Shown piece after piece: positions 62,453 through 64,000 of a DNA stretch of 64,000 nt. The stretch spans positions 62,001-126,000 of the forward strand of contig NZ_CANMAX010000008.1 of assembly GCF_947495995.1 (NCBI RefSeq), given 5' to 3'. The stretch is from an uncultured Tenacibaculum sp. (lineage in GTDB: Bacteria; Bacteroidota; Bacteroidia; Flavobacteriales; Flavobacteriaceae). The translations under genes and the position numbers were made by a program. The notes under the pieces were generated by a model. It did not search any database and was not told where the DNA came from. It saw only the letters and a program-made list of their open reading frames with translations. Positions within the stretch are counted from its first letter, which is position 1. Every line of letters begins with the position of its first letter.

Positions 62453-64000
62453 ATGAGTTTTTTAGAAGAAATACAAAAAAGAAGAACATTCGGAATTATA
62501 TCTCACCCTGATGCGGGTAAAACAACATTAACAGAAAAACTATTACTTTTTGGTGGAGCCATTCAAGAAGCTGGTGCTGTAAAAAGTAATAAAGTTAAAA
62601 AAGGTGCTACTTCCGATTTCATGGAAATTGAACGTCAGCGTGGTATTTCTGTTGCAACCTCTGTTCTTGCTTTCAATTATAAAGAAAAGAAAATTAATAT
62701 TCTTGACACTCCTGGTCACAAGGATTTTGCTGAAGATACATTCAGGACGTTAACTGCTGTAGATAGTGTTATTGTTGTTATTGATGTAGCAAAAGGTGTC
62801 GAGGAACAAACTGAAAAACTAGTTCAAGTTTGTAGAATGCGTAATATTCCAATGATTGTTTTTATCAATAAGTTGGACCGTGAAGGTAAAGATGCATTTG
62901 ATCTTTTAGATGAAGTTGAACAAAAATTAGGATTAAGAGTTACACCTTTAAGTTTCCCTATCGGAATGGGTTATGACTTTAAAGGAATCTATAACATTTG
63001 GGAAAAGAAAATCAATATTTTCTCTGGTGATAACAAACAAACTATTTCTGAAGGTGTTGAATTTGATGATATAAACAATCCTAAGTTAGATGAACTTGTT
63101 GGAGAAGATGCTGCTGAAACACTTCGTGAAGAATTAGAACTGGTTTATGAAGTATATCCTGACTTTGATAAAAAGGCTTATGATGATGGACAATTACAAC
63201 CTGTATTCTTTGGTTCTGCTTTAAATAATTTTGGAGTTAAAGAATTATTAGATTGTTTTATTGATATTGCTCCGAATCCACAACCTAAAATGTCGGATAC
63301 TCGTTTAGTAGATTCTAAAGAAAATAAATTAACAGGATTTGTTTTCAAAATTCACGCGAATATGGATCCTAAACACAGAGATCGTTTAGCTTTCGTAAAA
63401 ATCGTTTCAGGAACATTCAAAAGAAATACTCCATATTTACACGTTCGTAATAACAAAAAAGTAAAGTTTTCTAGTCCGAATGCTTTCTTTGCTGAAAAGA
63501 AAGAAATTGTTGAAGAATCTTTTGCTGGTGATATTGTTGGACTTCACGATACAGGTAACTTCAAAATCGGAGATACTTTAACTGAAGGAGAAAAATTAAA
63601 CTTCAAAGGAATTCCAAGTTTCTCTCCAGAACATTTCCGTTATGTAAACAATGCAGATCCGTTAAAAGCGAAACAATTATATAAAGGTTTAGACCAATTA
63701 ATGGATGAAGGTGTTGCACAGTTATTTACTTTAGATATGAACGGACGAAGAATTATTGGTACTGTTGGTGCACTTCAGTACGAAGTAATTCAATATCGTT
63801 TAGAGCATGAATATAATGCTAAATGTACATACGAAAATATTGCTGTACATAAAGCTTGTTGGGTAGAACCTGAAGATGAAAAGAACGAAGAATTCAAAGA
63901 ATTCAAACGTGTAAAACAACGTTATTTAGCTAAAGACAAACAGGGACAATTAGTTTTCTTAGCAGATTCTCCATTTACTATTCAAATGACACAAAGTAAA
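62453..64000 (+). CDS. prfC: Peptide chain release factor 3, 3' end beyond window
   Basis: The GTPase removes class I release factors from the ribosome after termination. The frame opens at ATG 62453 and runs 516 codons to the edge without a stop. Motifs: G1 SHPDAGKTT (residues 17-25), GATSDFMEIERQRGISVATSV (switch I), G3 DTPGHKDF, G4 INKLDREG, and later domains with LFTLDMNGRRIIGTVGALQYEVIQYRL. The RF3 pattern (QRRTFGIISHPDAGKTTLTE) separates it from EF-G. Only the last few residues should be missing. Confidence 0.96.
   Translation, partial: MSFLEEIQKRRTFGIISHPDAGKTTLTEKLLLFGGAIQEAGAVKSNKVKKGATSDFMEIERQRGISVATSVLAFNYKEKKINILDTPGHKDFAEDTFRTLTAVDSVIVVIDVAKGVEEQTEKLVQVCRMRNIPMIVFINKLDREGKDAFDLLDEVEQKLGLRVTPLSFPIGMGYDFKGIYNIWEKKINIFSGDNKQTISEGVEFDDINNPKLDELVGEDAAETLREELELVYEVYPDFDKKAYDDGQLQPVFFGSALNNFGVKELLDCFIDIAPNPQPKMSDTRLVDSKENKLTGFVFKIHANMDPKHRDRLAFVKIVSGTFKRNTPYLHVRNNKKVKFSSPNAFFAEKKEIVEESFAGDIVGLHDTGNFKIGDTLTEGEKLNFKGIPSFSPEHFRYVNNADPLKAKQLYKGLDQLMDEGVAQLFTLDMNGRRIIGTVGALQYEVIQYRLEHEYNAKCTYENIAVHKACWVEPEDEKNEEFKEFKRVKQRYLAKDKQGQLVFLADSPFTIQMTQSK

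Noticed and set aside
1..64000. tRNA, rRNA, prophage or transposase genes
   Set aside because: None was recognised. The tail-fibre-like phrases in the 11753 pseudogene are also common in flavobacterial surface proteins, and no other phage gene is near.

Overview
The window is a stretch of chromosome from an AT-rich member of the Bacteroidota, most likely a marine Flavobacteriaceae species. The evidence is type IX secretion (T9SS) type A C-terminal sorting domains, a SusC-style TonB receptor with a carboxypeptidase-like N-terminal domain, a CKKDDD-type surface lipoprotein signal, Bacteroidetes promoters (TTTG - about 19 nt - TAnnTTTG), and flavobacterial housekeeping blocks. No rRNA, tRNA, CRISPR array, insertion sequence or phage integrase was recognised.

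Layout. 1-41,200 is an accessory, surface-protein-rich region. It starts with a modular BspA-like/PKD-like surface protein that runs off the left edge (minus strand). A divergent membrane-anchored TPR-HTH regulator, a TonB receptor plus DUF4249 lipoprotein pair, and a T9SS protein follow; the T9SS protein lies downstream of a decayed YadA-head-like adhesin. From 13.8 to 37.1 kb is a block of leucine-rich-repeat (LRR) surface proteins: two tandem TPR-HTH regulators, a 2869-residue LRR protein with eight long modules, two tandem LRR lipoproteins, a shrunken remnant of a giant-protein copy, another LRR protein, a small protein, a T9SS type A protein and a second small protein. Two more TPR-HTH regulators follow (37.2-41.2 kb). 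A second copy of the first small protein lies between them.

41.3-64 kb is mostly core genome: cysS-yidD-lgt; an ECF sigma/anti-sigma operon; meaB; a TonB-domain protein; a beta-barrel protein; a metallo-hydrolase; a conserved protein of unknown role; a second ECF sigma/anti-sigma/sensor operon; a minus-strand block of kdsB, a HAD phosphatase, a CAT-like acyltransferase, manA, a QueD-like enzyme and idi; a cyclophilin lipoprotein; a papain-fold protein that seems to lack its nucleophilic cysteine; a self-regulated TetR/NTF2-like/alpha-beta hydrolase operon; and prfC, cut by the right edge.

How it fits together (inference). Five paralogous signal-peptide/TPR/membrane-helix/HTH proteins sit next to or between cell-surface protein genes. 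Several shared upstream regions carry paired direct repeats 10-12 bp apart at similar distances from start codons. This looks like a locus of locally regulated surface adhesion or ligand-binding proteins that has grown by duplication, module shuffling and decay. Evidence of that history includes a mosaic regulator, a single-base nonsense mutation in the adhesin, and a shrunken duplicate that keeps its promoter.
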